The notes under the pieces: model-generated | Told to the model about the DNA's origin: nothing | Databases searched by the model: none | Seen by the model: only the letters and a program-made list of their open reading frames with translations | Position numbers and translations under genes: made by a program | Shown here: piece by piece, positions 1-7,218 of the stretch | Layout of the letters: the number at the start of each line of letters is the position of its first letter | Position numbering within the stretch: position 1 is the first letter of the stretch | Source of the DNA: Prescottella subtropica | Lineage (GTDB): Bacteria; Actinomycetota; Actinomycetes; Mycobacteriales; Mycobacteriaceae | Assembly (NCBI RefSeq): GCF_005434945.1 | Contig: NZ_SKCH01000024.1 | Span: forward strand, 1 to 57,266 | Reading direction: 5' to 3' | DNA: 57,266 nucleotides

Positions 1-92
1 GGTACACCCGCGCGGATCTCAACGACTACTTGGCGCGGCTCCGGCGCCACGAACCGGACGCGCCTGCTCCGGAACTCGGGGAGGCCGCCTGA
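1..92 (+). CDS. C-terminal fragment of an unidentified protein
   Basis: An open frame enters from the left edge in frame 3 and gives 29 residues ending RRHEPDAPAPELGEAA before a TGA at 90-92. The tail is charged and Ala/Pro-rich, as many actinobacterial C-termini are. In M. tuberculosis the gene at this side of the carbonic anhydrase block is disA, but the tail does not resemble the DisA C-terminus as I remember it, so no name is given. Only the tail is visible, and coding status rests on frame and composition. Confidence 0.4.
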   Translation, partial: YTRADLNDYLARLRRHEPDAPAPELGEAA

Positions 93-133
93 CCCCCGAC
101 GAACTAACGCCGACGACCACTAGCGGCGAACCG

Positions 134-802
134 TCAGGCGAAGTTGAACGGTTCCGGCGCGCTGCGGAGCTCACCGATCTGCGCGACGAGCGTGTAGGCG
201 CCCGGCGGAACCTGGTTACGGGTGGTGGTGCACCCGGCGTCGGACGTCTTGCCCGACCACTTGACGGTGAAACGGGCCTGTCCACCGGGCTCGAGGACCT
301 GCACCGCGGGATCGGCGTCCGGGTAGCAGTCGACGTTCGACCACAGCCGCTTGCTGCCGTCGAGGCTGTACACCAGCGCCCGCTGCAGGCCCGAACCCAG
401 ATCGCGTTCGCACGCGGCGGTCCCGATGTTGGTGATCGCGATCGTGAAACTCGGCTCGTCACCGATCCGGTACTGCGGCCGGTCAGGTGTCGCCTTGATC
501 GCGAGGGACTGGTCGGCGCACGGTTCCGCCGCCGCGGCCGTCGTCGACGTCGCCGCCCCGGAGGTGCCGGTCGCGGCCGAGGTTCCCGACGCGTCACCGG
601 TCGACGTGGGCGGCGCGCTCGTCTCGGTGGGCTCCGACGACCGGCCGGCGGCCGCCGACTCCGGAGAGTCACCGGAATCCCCGCCCGCGACCGCGGAGAT
701 GATCCACACCACCAGCGCGATCACCACCACGATCACGCCTGCCGCGAGGATGCGGCGGCGCCAGTAGATCTCCCGGGGCAGAGGTCCGTTCGGTTCAAGC
801 AC
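134..802 (-). CDS. Conserved membrane-anchored exported protein (Rv3587c-like position)
   Basis: The product is 222 residues: a short basic cytoplasmic N-terminus (RRR at about 15-17), one hydrophobic segment at about 18-40, a Ser/Thr/Ala/Pro-rich linker at about 45-95, then a folded extracytoplasmic domain of about 125 residues. That domain has two Cys pairs' worth of cysteines (C95, C111 and two more near 159 and 192), which could form disulfides. No catalytic motif is visible. It lies immediately downstream of the carbonic anhydrase gene on the same strand, the arrangement of M. tuberculosis Rv3588c-Rv3587c. Function is unknown; a single-span anchored protein with a beta-rich domain facing the cell wall is the safest description. 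Confidence 0.75.
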   Translation of the reverse strand: MLEPNGPLPREIYWRRRILAAGVIVVVIALVVWIISAVAGGDSGDSPESAAAGRSSEPTETSAPPTSTGDASGTSAATGTSGAATSTTAAAAEPCADQSLAIKATPDRPQYRIGDEPSFTIAITNIGTAACERDLGSGLQRALVYSLDGSKRLWSNVDCYPDADPAVQVLEPGGQARFTVKWSGKTSDAGCTTTRNQVPPGAYTLVAQIGELRSAPEPFNFA

Positions 803-859
803 GACTCAACCGTAATTCCCTGCGGCCGACTTCGCTTCAGCGGTGTCGGCGTGTCGCCG

Positions 860-893
860 GGTGCGCCGCCCCGGACATCCGCGGCGGCGCACC
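860..893 (-). terminator. Hairpin after the carbonic anhydrase gene
   Basis: An 11-bp perfect GC-rich inverted repeat (860-870 with 883-893, 12-nt loop) lies 14 nt past the canB stop. No U-tract follows, which is common for actinobacterial hairpin terminators. Confidence 0.5.
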
Positions 894-906
894 GGACGGA
901 CGGGTG

Positions 907-1533
907 TCAGGCGACGGTTTCGCCGATGTCGCCGATGACGCCGCGCAGCTTGATGCCGCCGTCGGCCAGCTTGTAGGTGACACCGACGATGGCGCACTTC
1001 CCGGCCTCGACCGCGTCGGCGATGATCCGCGACCGCTGCATCAGCAGTTCCGCGGTCTCCATGACGTGCCGGCCGACGAACTCGTCGACCTCGGTCACAC
1101 CGTCCTGGCGGGCCTTGAGGATCGACGGGGTCACCCGCTCGACGATGTCCCGGATGAAACCACCCGGGATGTTGACGTTGTCGAGGGCGTCGAGGGTCGC
1201 CTTGACCGCGCCGCAGCTGTCGTGGCCGAGCACGACGATCAGCGGCGTGTTCAGCAATTCCACGCCGAACTCGATGGAGCCGAGGGTCGTGGAGTCGACG
1301 ACGTGACCGGCGGTGCGGACGACGAACGAGTCGCCGAGCCCCTGGTCGAAGATGAGTTCGGCGGCGACGCGAGAGTCACCGCACCCGAAGATCACGGCCG
1401 TCGGATGCTGACCGTCGACCAGCTTCGCACGGTCCTCGATCCCCTGGTTCGGGTGGATCGGGGCGTCGTTGAGAAAGCGCTCGTTACCCTCTTTGAGGGC
1501 GTTCCATGCAGAAATCGGATTCGAATTGGGCAT
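907..1533 (-). CDS. canB: Beta-class carbonic anhydrase
   Basis: This zinc enzyme interconverts CO2 and bicarbonate in the cytoplasm. The 208-residue product has the complete beta-class set: Cys51-Gly-Asp53-Ser-Arg55 and His104-x2-Cys107, giving the Cys-His-Cys zinc site and the Asp/Arg dyad. The positions equal those of M. tuberculosis Rv3588c. The ATG at 1533 is chosen because the N-terminus MPNSNP matches the mycobacterial protein; a GTG at 1548 in frame would add five residues. A GAGG lies close upstream of the ATG. The gene is divergent from mutY, and the membrane protein gene follows it. Confidence 0.93.
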   Translation of the reverse strand: MPNSNPISAWNALKEGNERFLNDAPIHPNQGIEDRAKLVDGQHPTAVIFGCGDSRVAAELIFDQGLGDSFVVRTAGHVVDSTTLGSIEFGVELLNTPLIVVLGHDSCGAVKATLDALDNVNIPGGFIRDIVERVTPSILKARQDGVTEVDEFVGRHVMETAELLMQRSRIIADAVEAGKCAIVGVTYKLADGGIKLRGVIGDIGETVA

Positions 1534-1624
1534 GACCTCATTTTGCACCCGGGCGGGTCCACCGGATCGGCGGGACCTGAATCGCCCCCCCTGATCGAAC
1601 GACCCTGTGGGACACGGAGTAAGG

Positions 1625-2527
1625 ATGGAAGTTTCAGTGCCGTCAGATCAACCGGTCGATACCGCCGCTCTGCTGCGGTGGTACGACGAGCAGGCCCGGG
1701 ACCTGCCGTGGCGCCGCGAGAACGTGAGTGCCTGGCACATCCTCATGAGCGAGATCATGCTGCAGCAGACGCCCGTCGTCCGGGTCGCCCCGATCTGGGA
1801 GGAGTGGGTGCAGCGCTGGCCGGTGCCGTCGGCGATGGCGGCGTCGAGCCAGGCGGACGTGCTACGCGCGTGGGGCAAACTCGGCTACCCGCGGCGGGCG
1901 CTGCGCCTGCACGAGTGCGCGGGCGTGCTGGCCGCCGAACACGGCGACGTCGTCCCCGCCGACGTCGACGTCCTGCTGGGCCTGCCCGGCATCGGCGACT
2001 ACACCGCCCGTGCCGTCGCCTGCTTCGCATACGGTCAGCGAGTCCCCGTGGTGGACACCAACGTTCGACGCGTCGTCGCCCGCGTCGTGCACGGCCGCGC
2101 CGACCAGGGCAACCCGTCTGCCAGACGCGACATGGCCGACGTCGACGCACTGCTGCCCCGCACCCGCGACCGTGCCGCCCGGTTCTCCGCGGCCCTGATG
2201 GAACTCGGCGCAACAGTGTGCACGGCCCGCACCCCGGACTGCGACGCGTGCCCGCTGCCGCGCTGCGCGTGGATCGCGGCCGGCCGGCCCGCCACCACTG
2301 GAGAGCCTCGCAAGGTGCAGAAGTTCGCCGGCACCGACCGTCAGGTGCGCGGCAAACTGATGGACGTGCTGCGCGCGAGCACCCGACCCGTCGAACGCGC
2401 CGAACTGGACCTGGTGTGGCTGCGCGATCCGGGGCAACGCGACCGGGCACTGCATTCCCTGCTCGTCGACGGACTCGTCGAACAGACCGACGACGGACTG
2501 TTCGCCCTCGCCGGCGAAGGCTCCTGA
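1625..2527 (+). CDS. mutY: A/G-specific adenine DNA glycosylase MutY
   Basis: MutY removes adenine mispaired with 8-oxoguanine or guanine. The 300 residues show the glycosylase fold: SEIMLQQT near 42-49 with catalytic Glu43, a helix-hairpin-helix LPGIGDYTAR at about 120-129, and VDTNVRRV with catalytic Asp144. A C-terminal four-Cys [4Fe-4S] loop follows at C199, C206, C209 and C214. Spacing is 6-2-4 rather than the textbook 6-2-5. The tail after 220 is short and winged-helix-like, and the full NUDIX-like recognition domain seems reduced, as in mycobacterial MutY. The ATG at 1625 has GGAG five bases upstream; an in-frame GTG at 1607 lacks a comparable site. Confidence 0.93.
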   Translation: MEVSVPSDQPVDTAALLRWYDEQARDLPWRRENVSAWHILMSEIMLQQTPVVRVAPIWEEWVQRWPVPSAMAASSQADVLRAWGKLGYPRRALRLHECAGVLAAEHGDVVPADVDVLLGLPGIGDYTARAVACFAYGQRVPVVDTNVRRVVARVVHGRADQGNPSARRDMADVDALLPRTRDRAARFSAALMELGATVCTARTPDCDACPLPRCAWIAAGRPATTGEPRKVQKFAGTDRQVRGKLMDVLRASTRPVERAELDLVWLRDPGQRDRALHSLLVDGLVEQTDDGLFALAGEGS

Positions 2528-2530
2528 CCT

Positions 2531-2592
2531 GCGTTTTGCGCACTTGTCGCTCGATTTCCCGGCACGCGGACCGCGACAAGTGCGCAAAACGC
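2531..2592. terminator. 20-bp perfect inverted repeat between convergent genes
   Basis: Arms 2531-2550 and 2573-2592 are perfectly complementary, with a 22-nt loop. The repeat starts 4 nt after the mutY stop and ends 15 nt before the hydrolase stop, so it can terminate both transcripts. The arms contain TTTT/AAAA runs rather than a trailing U-tract. Confidence 0.6.
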
Positions 2593-2607
2593 GGGCTACG
2601 GGAGGGG

Positions 2608-3396
2608 TCAGGGCAGGGAGCGGAGGAACCCCTCGACGGCCTCGCGGTACCGCTGCGGCTGATCGTCGTGGACGAGGTGCCCGGCCCGCTCCACCCATAC
2701 GTAGCGGGCGTCGTGGCCGTCGAGCATCCGGCGCATCTGCCCCTCCGGGGTGATCGTGAACTCGCCCTCGATGAGCAGCGCCGGGGCGCGGACGGCGTCC
2801 CACTGCACCCAGAAGTCGCGGGTCCCCCACTCCTCGGAGATGTCCCGGAACGTCGCGACATCCCCGTGCAGATACCAGCCGTCGGGGCGCCGCTCGAACG
2901 AATCGAGGAAGTACCGGCCGGCGACCTCGCCGAAGTAGTCGAGCACCGACGCCTCCGTCGGGAACGGCTGCGGCCACCCGGAAACCATTGTCGCCCAGTC
3001 CTTCGCGGTGCGTCCTCGGAAGTCGGGCGCCATGTCCTCGAGCACCAGCGCACGGACCCGCTCCGGATACGCGGCCGCGAAACACCACGCGTGCAGGGCG
3101 CCCATCGAATGCCCGATCACCGTGAGCGGCTCGTCGATACCACCCAGCGCCGACGCCAGATCCTCGACGAACAACTCCGTCGTCGGCGCCCCGTCGATCG
3201 GACGTCCGTGCCCGGCCGCGTCGAACGTGTAGACGTGCCCGTGCCCGCGCAGCCACGACACGTGCCGCGCCCACGTCCGCGCACTACCCATCAATCCGTG
3301 CAGCAGCAGTATCGGCCGTCCGGTCCCACCCTCGTCGTGCAACACGGCACCGACGGTAGCCCACCGCCGACCGTGCCGGAGTACCGTCGCGCCCAT
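2608..3396 (-). CDS. Alpha/beta-hydrolase (Rv3591c-like)
   Basis: A 262-residue cytoplasmic alpha/beta-hydrolase of unknown substrate. It has an oxyanion-hole LLLHG at about 30-34, a nucleophile elbow GHSMGA with Ser97, and a late RAGHLVHDD carrying the catalytic His. The acid is probably in the LLIEGEFT strand. A position between mutY and mhuD matches M. tuberculosis Rv3591c. The start is uncertain: the ATG at 3396 shares bases with the mhuD start on the other strand and has no visible ribosome-binding site. An in-frame TTG at 3414 or a downstream GTG (residue 19) are alternatives. Family members range from esterases to C-C hydrolases. Confidence 0.85.
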   Translation of the reverse strand: MGATVLRHGRRWATVGAVLHDEGGTGRPILLLHGLMGSARTWARHVSWLRGHGHVYTFDAAGHGRPIDGAPTTELFVEDLASALGGIDEPLTVIGHSMGALHAWCFAAAYPERVRALVLEDMAPDFRGRTAKDWATMVSGWPQPFPTEASVLDYFGEVAGRYFLDSFERRPDGWYLHGDVATFRDISEEWGTRDFWVQWDAVRAPALLIEGEFTITPEGQMRRMLDGHDARYVWVERAGHLVHDDQPQRYREAVEGFLRSLP

Positions 3397-3709
3397 GGCA
3401 GTCGTGAAGATCAACGCAATCGAGATCCCCGAGGGTGCGGGCCCCGAACTGGAGAAGCGGTTCGCCGCCCGTGCGGGCGCGGTGGAGAACTCCCCCGGTT
3501 TCCTCGGATTCCAGTTGCTGCGCCCGGTCCAGGGCGAGAACCGCTACTTCGTGGTGACGCAGTGGGAGTCCGAGGAGGCGTTCGCGGCCTGGCGTGACGG
3601 TGATGCCCGCGCCGCGCACGCCGGCCAGCGCGGCAAGCCGGTCGCGACCGGCGCGTCCCTGCTCGAGTTCGAGGTCGTGCTCGACGTGCCGGCGAAGTCC
3701 GAATCCTGA
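3395..3709 (+). CDS. mhuD: Heme-degrading monooxygenase MhuD
   Basis: A small ABM-fold enzyme that cleaves heme and releases iron without CO, used for heme-iron acquisition in mycolate bacteria. The 104 residues align closely with M. tuberculosis Rv3592 and keep Asn7, Trp66 and the heme ligand His75 at identical positions. Members act as dimers. The gene is divergent from the hydrolase, and the two ATG codons overlap in a CATG at 3394-3397. Its GGAG (3378-3381) therefore lies inside the hydrolase frame, 13 nt upstream, which is longer than ideal. Confidence 0.93.
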   Translation: MAVVKINAIEIPEGAGPELEKRFAARAGAVENSPGFLGFQLLRPVQGENRYFVVTQWESEEAFAAWRDGDARAAHAGQRGKPVATGASLLEFEVVLDVPAKSES

Positions 3710-3729
3710 TCTGTCCCACGACGTTCGGA

Positions 3730-3791
3730 GGAAATCGATAATTTCCGACTTTTCGGGCGCGGTGTCGATCGGCCGATTGACACCGCGCCCG
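3730..3791 (+). terminator. Two consecutive hairpins after mhuD
   Basis: A 6-bp AT-rich stem (3730-3735 with 3741-3746) is followed by TTTT at 3750-3753 and looks like a rho-independent terminator for mhuD. A second, much stronger inverted repeat follows: arms 3754-3766 and 3779-3791 are perfect, and the inner bases also pair except for one wobble, so nearly all 38 nt can fold. It separates mhuD from the cobalamin riboswitch. Confidence 0.55.
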
Positions 3792-3805
3792 ACGGGATGC
3801 CAGAG

Positions 3806-3939
3806 TTCGCTCGACAGAGCGATGGTCGACGGTAATCCGGTGCATCATTCCGGAGCGGTCGCGCCACTGTGTTCGAGGGATCACTTCGAGAGCCAGACAC
3901 CCCGGCCATCGCGACAACCTGGACGGGACGCGAAATCCC
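3806..3939 (+). promoter_or_regulatory. Cobalamin riboswitch controlling cbtB-cbtA
   Basis: The leader carries the cobalamin-box features in order: a GGTAATCCGGTGC segment (about 3831-3843), the GCCACTGT core (about 3863-3870), AGCCAGACACC (about 3891-3901), and a 3' GGGACGCGAAATCCC hairpin (3925-3939) that ends at the Shine-Dalgarno AGGAGG. The last hairpin and the ribosome-binding site touch, which suggests control of translation. cbtAB genes are frequently under B12 riboswitches, so the context agrees. Boundaries are approximate; a covariance-model search was not possible. Confidence 0.82.
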
Positions 3940-3950
3940 AGGAGGCACCG

Positions 3951-4145
3951 ATGGCACTCACCTATTCCCCCGACACGTCGGCCCACTCGGCCGCGGTCGC
4001 CCTCGTCGCCGCAGCCGTGGTGCTGCTCGCGATGCTCGCCCTCTACCTGGTCGGATTCGATCAGGGCGCTATCTCCCGCAGCGGCATGTACATGCACGAA
4101 CTGATGCACGACGGTCGGCACCTGCTGGGCGTGCCGTGCCACTGA
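3951..4145 (+). CDS. cbtB: Cobalt transporter subunit CbtB
   Basis: A 64-residue protein with one membrane span (about 14-36) and the family's C-terminal histidine tail, HELMHDGRHLLGVPCH, which probably binds cobalt at the mouth of the transporter. CbtB is the small partner of CbtA in cobalt uptake for B12 synthesis. The ATG at 3951 has AGGAGG at 3940-3945, directly after the riboswitch hairpin. Longer in-frame upstream reading would run through the riboswitch and is rejected. Its stop overlaps the start of cbtA. Confidence 0.9.
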   Translation: MALTYSPDTSAHSAAVALVAAAVVLLAMLALYLVGFDQGAISRSGMYMHELMHDGRHLLGVPCH

Positions 4146-4939
4146 CCGTCACCACCGACACGTTCAAGACCCTCCTGTTCCGCGGCCTGCTTGCCGGCCT
4201 GATCGCCGGACTCCTGGCAGGCGCCGTCGCGTTCACGCTCGGGGAACCGCACGTACAGGCCGCGATCGAAATCGAAGAGGCAGCCGGGGCCGCCGACGTC
4301 GCGCCGCACGGACACGACGCCGACTCCGCACCCACTGCCTCCGCACCCACTGCAGAGTCGGAGGCACACTCGCACGGCGACGACGCCCTCGTCAGCCGCA
4401 CCGGGCAGCGGTTCGGGCTGTTCCTCGCAACCGGATTCGCCGGACTGGCCCTCGGGGCGATCGTCGCCGTCGTCGTCCACTACGCGCGGCGGTTCACCAC
4501 CCTACCCGGACCGCTGCTCGCAGCCTCGGTCGCCGGAAGCGGTTGGCTCGCAGTCGAAGCCGTCCCGTTCTTCAAATATCCGGCGAACCCGCCCGCCGTC
4601 GGCGATCCGGACACGATCGACGAACGGACCCTGCTGTGGCTCGCCACCGTGGCCCTCGGGCTGGTCGCCGTCGCGGCTGCCGTGTACGTCGGACGGAGAC
4701 TGCTCGGCCAGGGCCTGGTGTCCGTCCGGGTGATCGGGCGGGTCGCCGCGTTCCTCGCGATCGTCGCGATCGGTTACCTCGCGTTGCCGACGATCAACGA
4801 GGTCGGCGACGACTTCCCTGCCACCCTGCTGTGGGAGTTCCGCGTCTCGTCGCTCGCCACGCAGGCCACCCTGTGGCTCGCGCTGGGACTGATGTTCGCG
4901 CTCCTCACCGAACGCGCGCACCGGCCGGTGAACCGCTAG
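4136..4939 (+). CDS. cbtA: Cobalt transporter subunit CbtA
   Basis: A 267-residue polytopic membrane protein. It opens with the family signature FRGLLAGLIAGLLAG (about 14-28), followed by GEP and an EIEEA segment. A His/Asp/Glu-rich linker (about 60-85) may bind metal. Five or so more hydrophobic segments follow. The GTG at 4136 overlaps the end of cbtB by 10 bases, so translation is probably coupled and shares the riboswitch. The stop TAG shares a CTAG with the stop of the convergent frnE-like gene. Confidence 0.87.
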   Translation: MPLTVTTDTFKTLLFRGLLAGLIAGLLAGAVAFTLGEPHVQAAIEIEEAAGAADVAPHGHDADSAPTASAPTAESEAHSHGDDALVSRTGQRFGLFLATGFAGLALGAIVAVVVHYARRFTTLPGPLLAASVAGSGWLAVEAVPFFKYPANPPAVGDPDTIDERTLLWLATVALGLVAVAAAVYVGRRLLGQGLVSVRVIGRVAAFLAIVAIGYLALPTINEVGDDFPATLLWEFRVSSLATQATLWLALGLMFALLTERAHRPVNR

Positions 4940-5700
4940 ATCGCACACCCGTCGACGGTGGCGCCCCCGGCCGTCGTGCCGGGGGCGCCACCGTTCGCGG
5001 CAGTCCCGTCGACGTCCCCGAGTGCCCGGCGCAACAGTTCGGCGAACACCTCGACCGACTGCGCACCCGACACCGCGATCCGCCGGTCCGCGACGAAGAA
5101 CGGCACACCCGACACCCCCAGCCGACGGGCCGCGTCGAGATCGGCCCGCACCAGGTCGGCGGCGGTGTCCCCGTCGAGAGCGGCCGCCACGACGACTGCG
5201 TCCAGGCCGGCCGCAACCGCGATCTCCACCAGCACCGCGCGGTCGTCGATCACCCGACCCTCCGTGAAGTGGGCCCGGAACAGTGCCTCGAGCAGCACAT
5301 CCCGCCGCTCCCCCGCCAGGTGCAGGAGTCGGTGGGCGTCGAACGTGTTGGCCGCGATCACCGTGTCGAAGTCCATCGTGAGACCGTCCCCGGCCGCGGT
5401 GGCCGCGACGTGCGCGAACATGGCTCGCACCTGCTCGGCCGGCATGCCCTTGTGCTCGACGAGGGCCTCGAGCTCACCGCGTCGCGCGCCGACCGGGGTG
5501 TCGGGTGCCAGCTGGTACGACCGCCACACCACCTCGATTCGATCACGCCGGGCGAACGCGTCCAGCGCGGCCGAGAATCGGCGTTTGCCGATGTAGCACC
5601 ACGGGCAGGCGATATCGGACCACACCTCGATCGTGACGACGGGCAGGTCGGTTCCGGACAGGGCAGCATCGTTCTCGTTCGGCACAACGCATTCGAACAC
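4936..5700 (-). CDS. DsbA-family thiol oxidoreductase, FrnE-like
   Basis: A thioredoxin-fold protein of 254 residues, FrnE/2-hydroxychromene-isomerase-like subgroup. It has an N-terminal VWSDIACPWCYIGKRRF with a CxxC at Cys32/Cys35, an alpha-helical insertion, and a late GVSGVPFF with the cis-proline. No signal peptide is seen, so a cytoplasmic role in thiol or redox chemistry is likely. The start is uncertain: GTG 5700 gives 19 residues before the first strand, and a GTG 15 bp downstream is equally possible. The Gly/Ala/Thr-rich C-terminal tail is encoded by a 17-bp inverted repeat at 4955-4994 that may terminate cbtA. It follows the AMP-ligase gene by 36 bp. Confidence 0.82.
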   Translation of the reverse strand: MFECVVPNENDAALSGTDLPVVTIEVWSDIACPWCYIGKRRFSAALDAFARRDRIEVVWRSYQLAPDTPVGARRGELEALVEHKGMPAEQVRAMFAHVAATAAGDGLTMDFDTVIAANTFDAHRLLHLAGERRDVLLEALFRAHFTEGRVIDDRAVLVEIAVAAGLDAVVVAAALDGDTAADLVRADLDAARRLGVSGVPFFVADRRIAVSGAQSVEVFAELLRRALGDVDGTAANGGAPGTTAGGATVDGCAI

Positions 5701-5736
5701 GCGGTGGCACCCGATTGTTCCGGCGGCCCGTGATGT

Positions 5737-7113
5737 TCAGTCGCGACGACCGCGGAGACGCCCGACATACCGCAGGTATTCGTCCTCCGGACCGTCGATC
5801 GTGAACACCTCCCCCGTCGCGAAGAAGCCCGCAGAATCGAACGGATCGCCGTCCCGCGCCGGATTCAGGTAGCCCACGAACACCGTCGGCCCCTTCACGT
5901 GCAGTTCGCCGGGAACACCCGGGATGTCGATCTCACCGGTCCCGTCGAGCCCGACCAGCTTCAGCGCGGTGCCGTCGGCGTACCCGGTCCTCGAGTACAG
6001 CACCGTCTGCGTCCCCAGCGGCGCGCCCGGATCCGACCGCAGCACGACGCCCTCGACCGTGCCGAAGTGGCCGACCAGTTCGATACCGTACTGCTCCTGC
6101 CACCGGCGGGCGGTCGCCGGCTCCAGAGGCCCCGCGCCCACCCCGATCCGGGTGAGCGTCGCCAGCTCCGATCGCCGTGCCTCGAGCGCCGTGAGCATCG
6201 ACGGCCGGGCCACCGTGTAGGTGACCTTCTCGTCGGCGATCCGGAATGCGAGCGCATCCGGATCCGACGGCTCGTGTTGCACGAGAACACATCCCGCGAC
6301 CAGCCACGGAAGCAGCGTGCCGGTGACCCCCGTCGCCGTCGACGACGCCACCGGGTTGAGCATCACGTCATCGGCTGTCAGGGACGCATCGACGACGACG
6401 GACCTGGCGAGCGCGAGGGATTCGTAGTGCGCGTGCGGCACCCCCTTCGGCGGCCCGACGGTTCCCGCCGTCCAGCAGATCGCCACACAGTCGTCCGGGT
6501 CGACGGTGCGTGCGGCCGCGTACGCAGCGACCCTGTCCGCGTCGACCGCGCTCGTCGTGGCCGGATCCGCGCCGGCGCCGTCGAGTCGGACGACCCCGTC
6601 CGGCAGACCGTCACCGAACGCGAGGATCGTGCGCAGGGTCGGGATCCCGGGGCGCAGCGCCGATACCCGGTCCGCGGCGCGCTCGTCCCCGATCCGGGCC
6701 GCCGTGACGAACGCACCCGCGCACGCCTCGTTGCAGGCGTCGAGAACCAGCGGATCGTCCGCCCCGATCGGCAACGGTGCGACGATCGCGCCGATCCGCC
6801 ACGCGGCGAAGAACACGACGATCTGTTCGACGGTGTTGGGCAGTCGGACCGCGACGACGTCCCCCGCACGCACCCCGGCATCGAACAGCGCGACCGCCAC
6901 CCGGTCCACCTCGGAGCCCAGTTCCATCCAGGTCAGGCGGGTCGCCGACACGTCCACGAACGCCGCCTTGTCGACCGGGTCGACCACCGCGAGGTGGGGG
7001 CCGCGTTCCCGGACCCGGTCGGCGAACAGACCCTGGACGGTGTCCCGGGTCCACGACCCCCGGGCCGTGTACTCGGCGACCCGTTCCTGTGGGTGGATCT
7101 TCAGACTCCCCAT
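5737..7113 (-). CDS. AMP-dependent acyl-CoA synthetase/ligase, C-terminal domain missing
   Basis: A 458-residue member of the ANL superfamily, which activates carboxylates as acyl-AMP. The N-terminal domain is recognisable: the P-loop reads CWTAGTVGPPKGVPHAH (consensus TSGTTGxPKG, so slightly degenerate), with an adenine-site GHFGTVEG and a late GELHVKGPTVFVGY. The protein stops right after the hinge motif YLRYVGRLRGRRD. The usual ~100-residue mobile domain with the catalytic lysine is absent, and only 36 bp separate the stop from the next gene. It may catalyse adenylation poorly or only thioesterification-independent chemistry. The ATG at 7113 has AAGGGA upstream. A CRP-like site lies about 50 bp before the start. 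Confidence 0.8.
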   Translation of the reverse strand: MGSLKIHPQERVAEYTARGSWTRDTVQGLFADRVRERGPHLAVVDPVDKAAFVDVSATRLTWMELGSEVDRVAVALFDAGVRAGDVVAVRLPNTVEQIVVFFAAWRIGAIVAPLPIGADDPLVLDACNEACAGAFVTAARIGDERAADRVSALRPGIPTLRTILAFGDGLPDGVVRLDGAGADPATTSAVDADRVAAYAAARTVDPDDCVAICWTAGTVGPPKGVPHAHYESLALARSVVVDASLTADDVMLNPVASSTATGVTGTLLPWLVAGCVLVQHEPSDPDALAFRIADEKVTYTVARPSMLTALEARRSELATLTRIGVGAGPLEPATARRWQEQYGIELVGHFGTVEGVVLRSDPGAPLGTQTVLYSRTGYADGTALKLVGLDGTGEIDIPGVPGELHVKGPTVFVGYLNPARDGDPFDSAGFFATGEVFTIDGPEDEYLRYVGRLRGRRD

Positions 7114-7163
7114 GCGTCGTCCCTTCTGCCCGTCCGACGGCAGCACCCACCACCGGACCGAAA

Positions 7164-7179
7164 TGTGATCTGCATCACC
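7164..7179. promoter_or_regulatory. CRP/GlxR-type binding site upstream of the AMP-ligase gene
   Basis: TGTGA at 7164-7168, six bases, then TCACC at 7175-7179. The inner core GTGAT-CTGC-ATCAC is a perfect palindrome. It matches the actinobacterial CRP/GlxR consensus TGTGA-N6-TCACA except for the last base and lies 51-66 bp before the ATG at 7113. A cAMP-dependent regulator is inferred, not shown. Confidence 0.6.
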
Positions 7180-7218
7180 ATATGTACCACGGTGCGGCCT
7201 ATAGTGACGGCCGGGGTG

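Noticed and set aside
904-3597. Very long plus-strand frame of 897 codons
   Set aside because: It is the shadow of canB and hydrolase on the other strand and of mutY in another frame; its composition is Arg/Pro/Gly-rich and has no domain.
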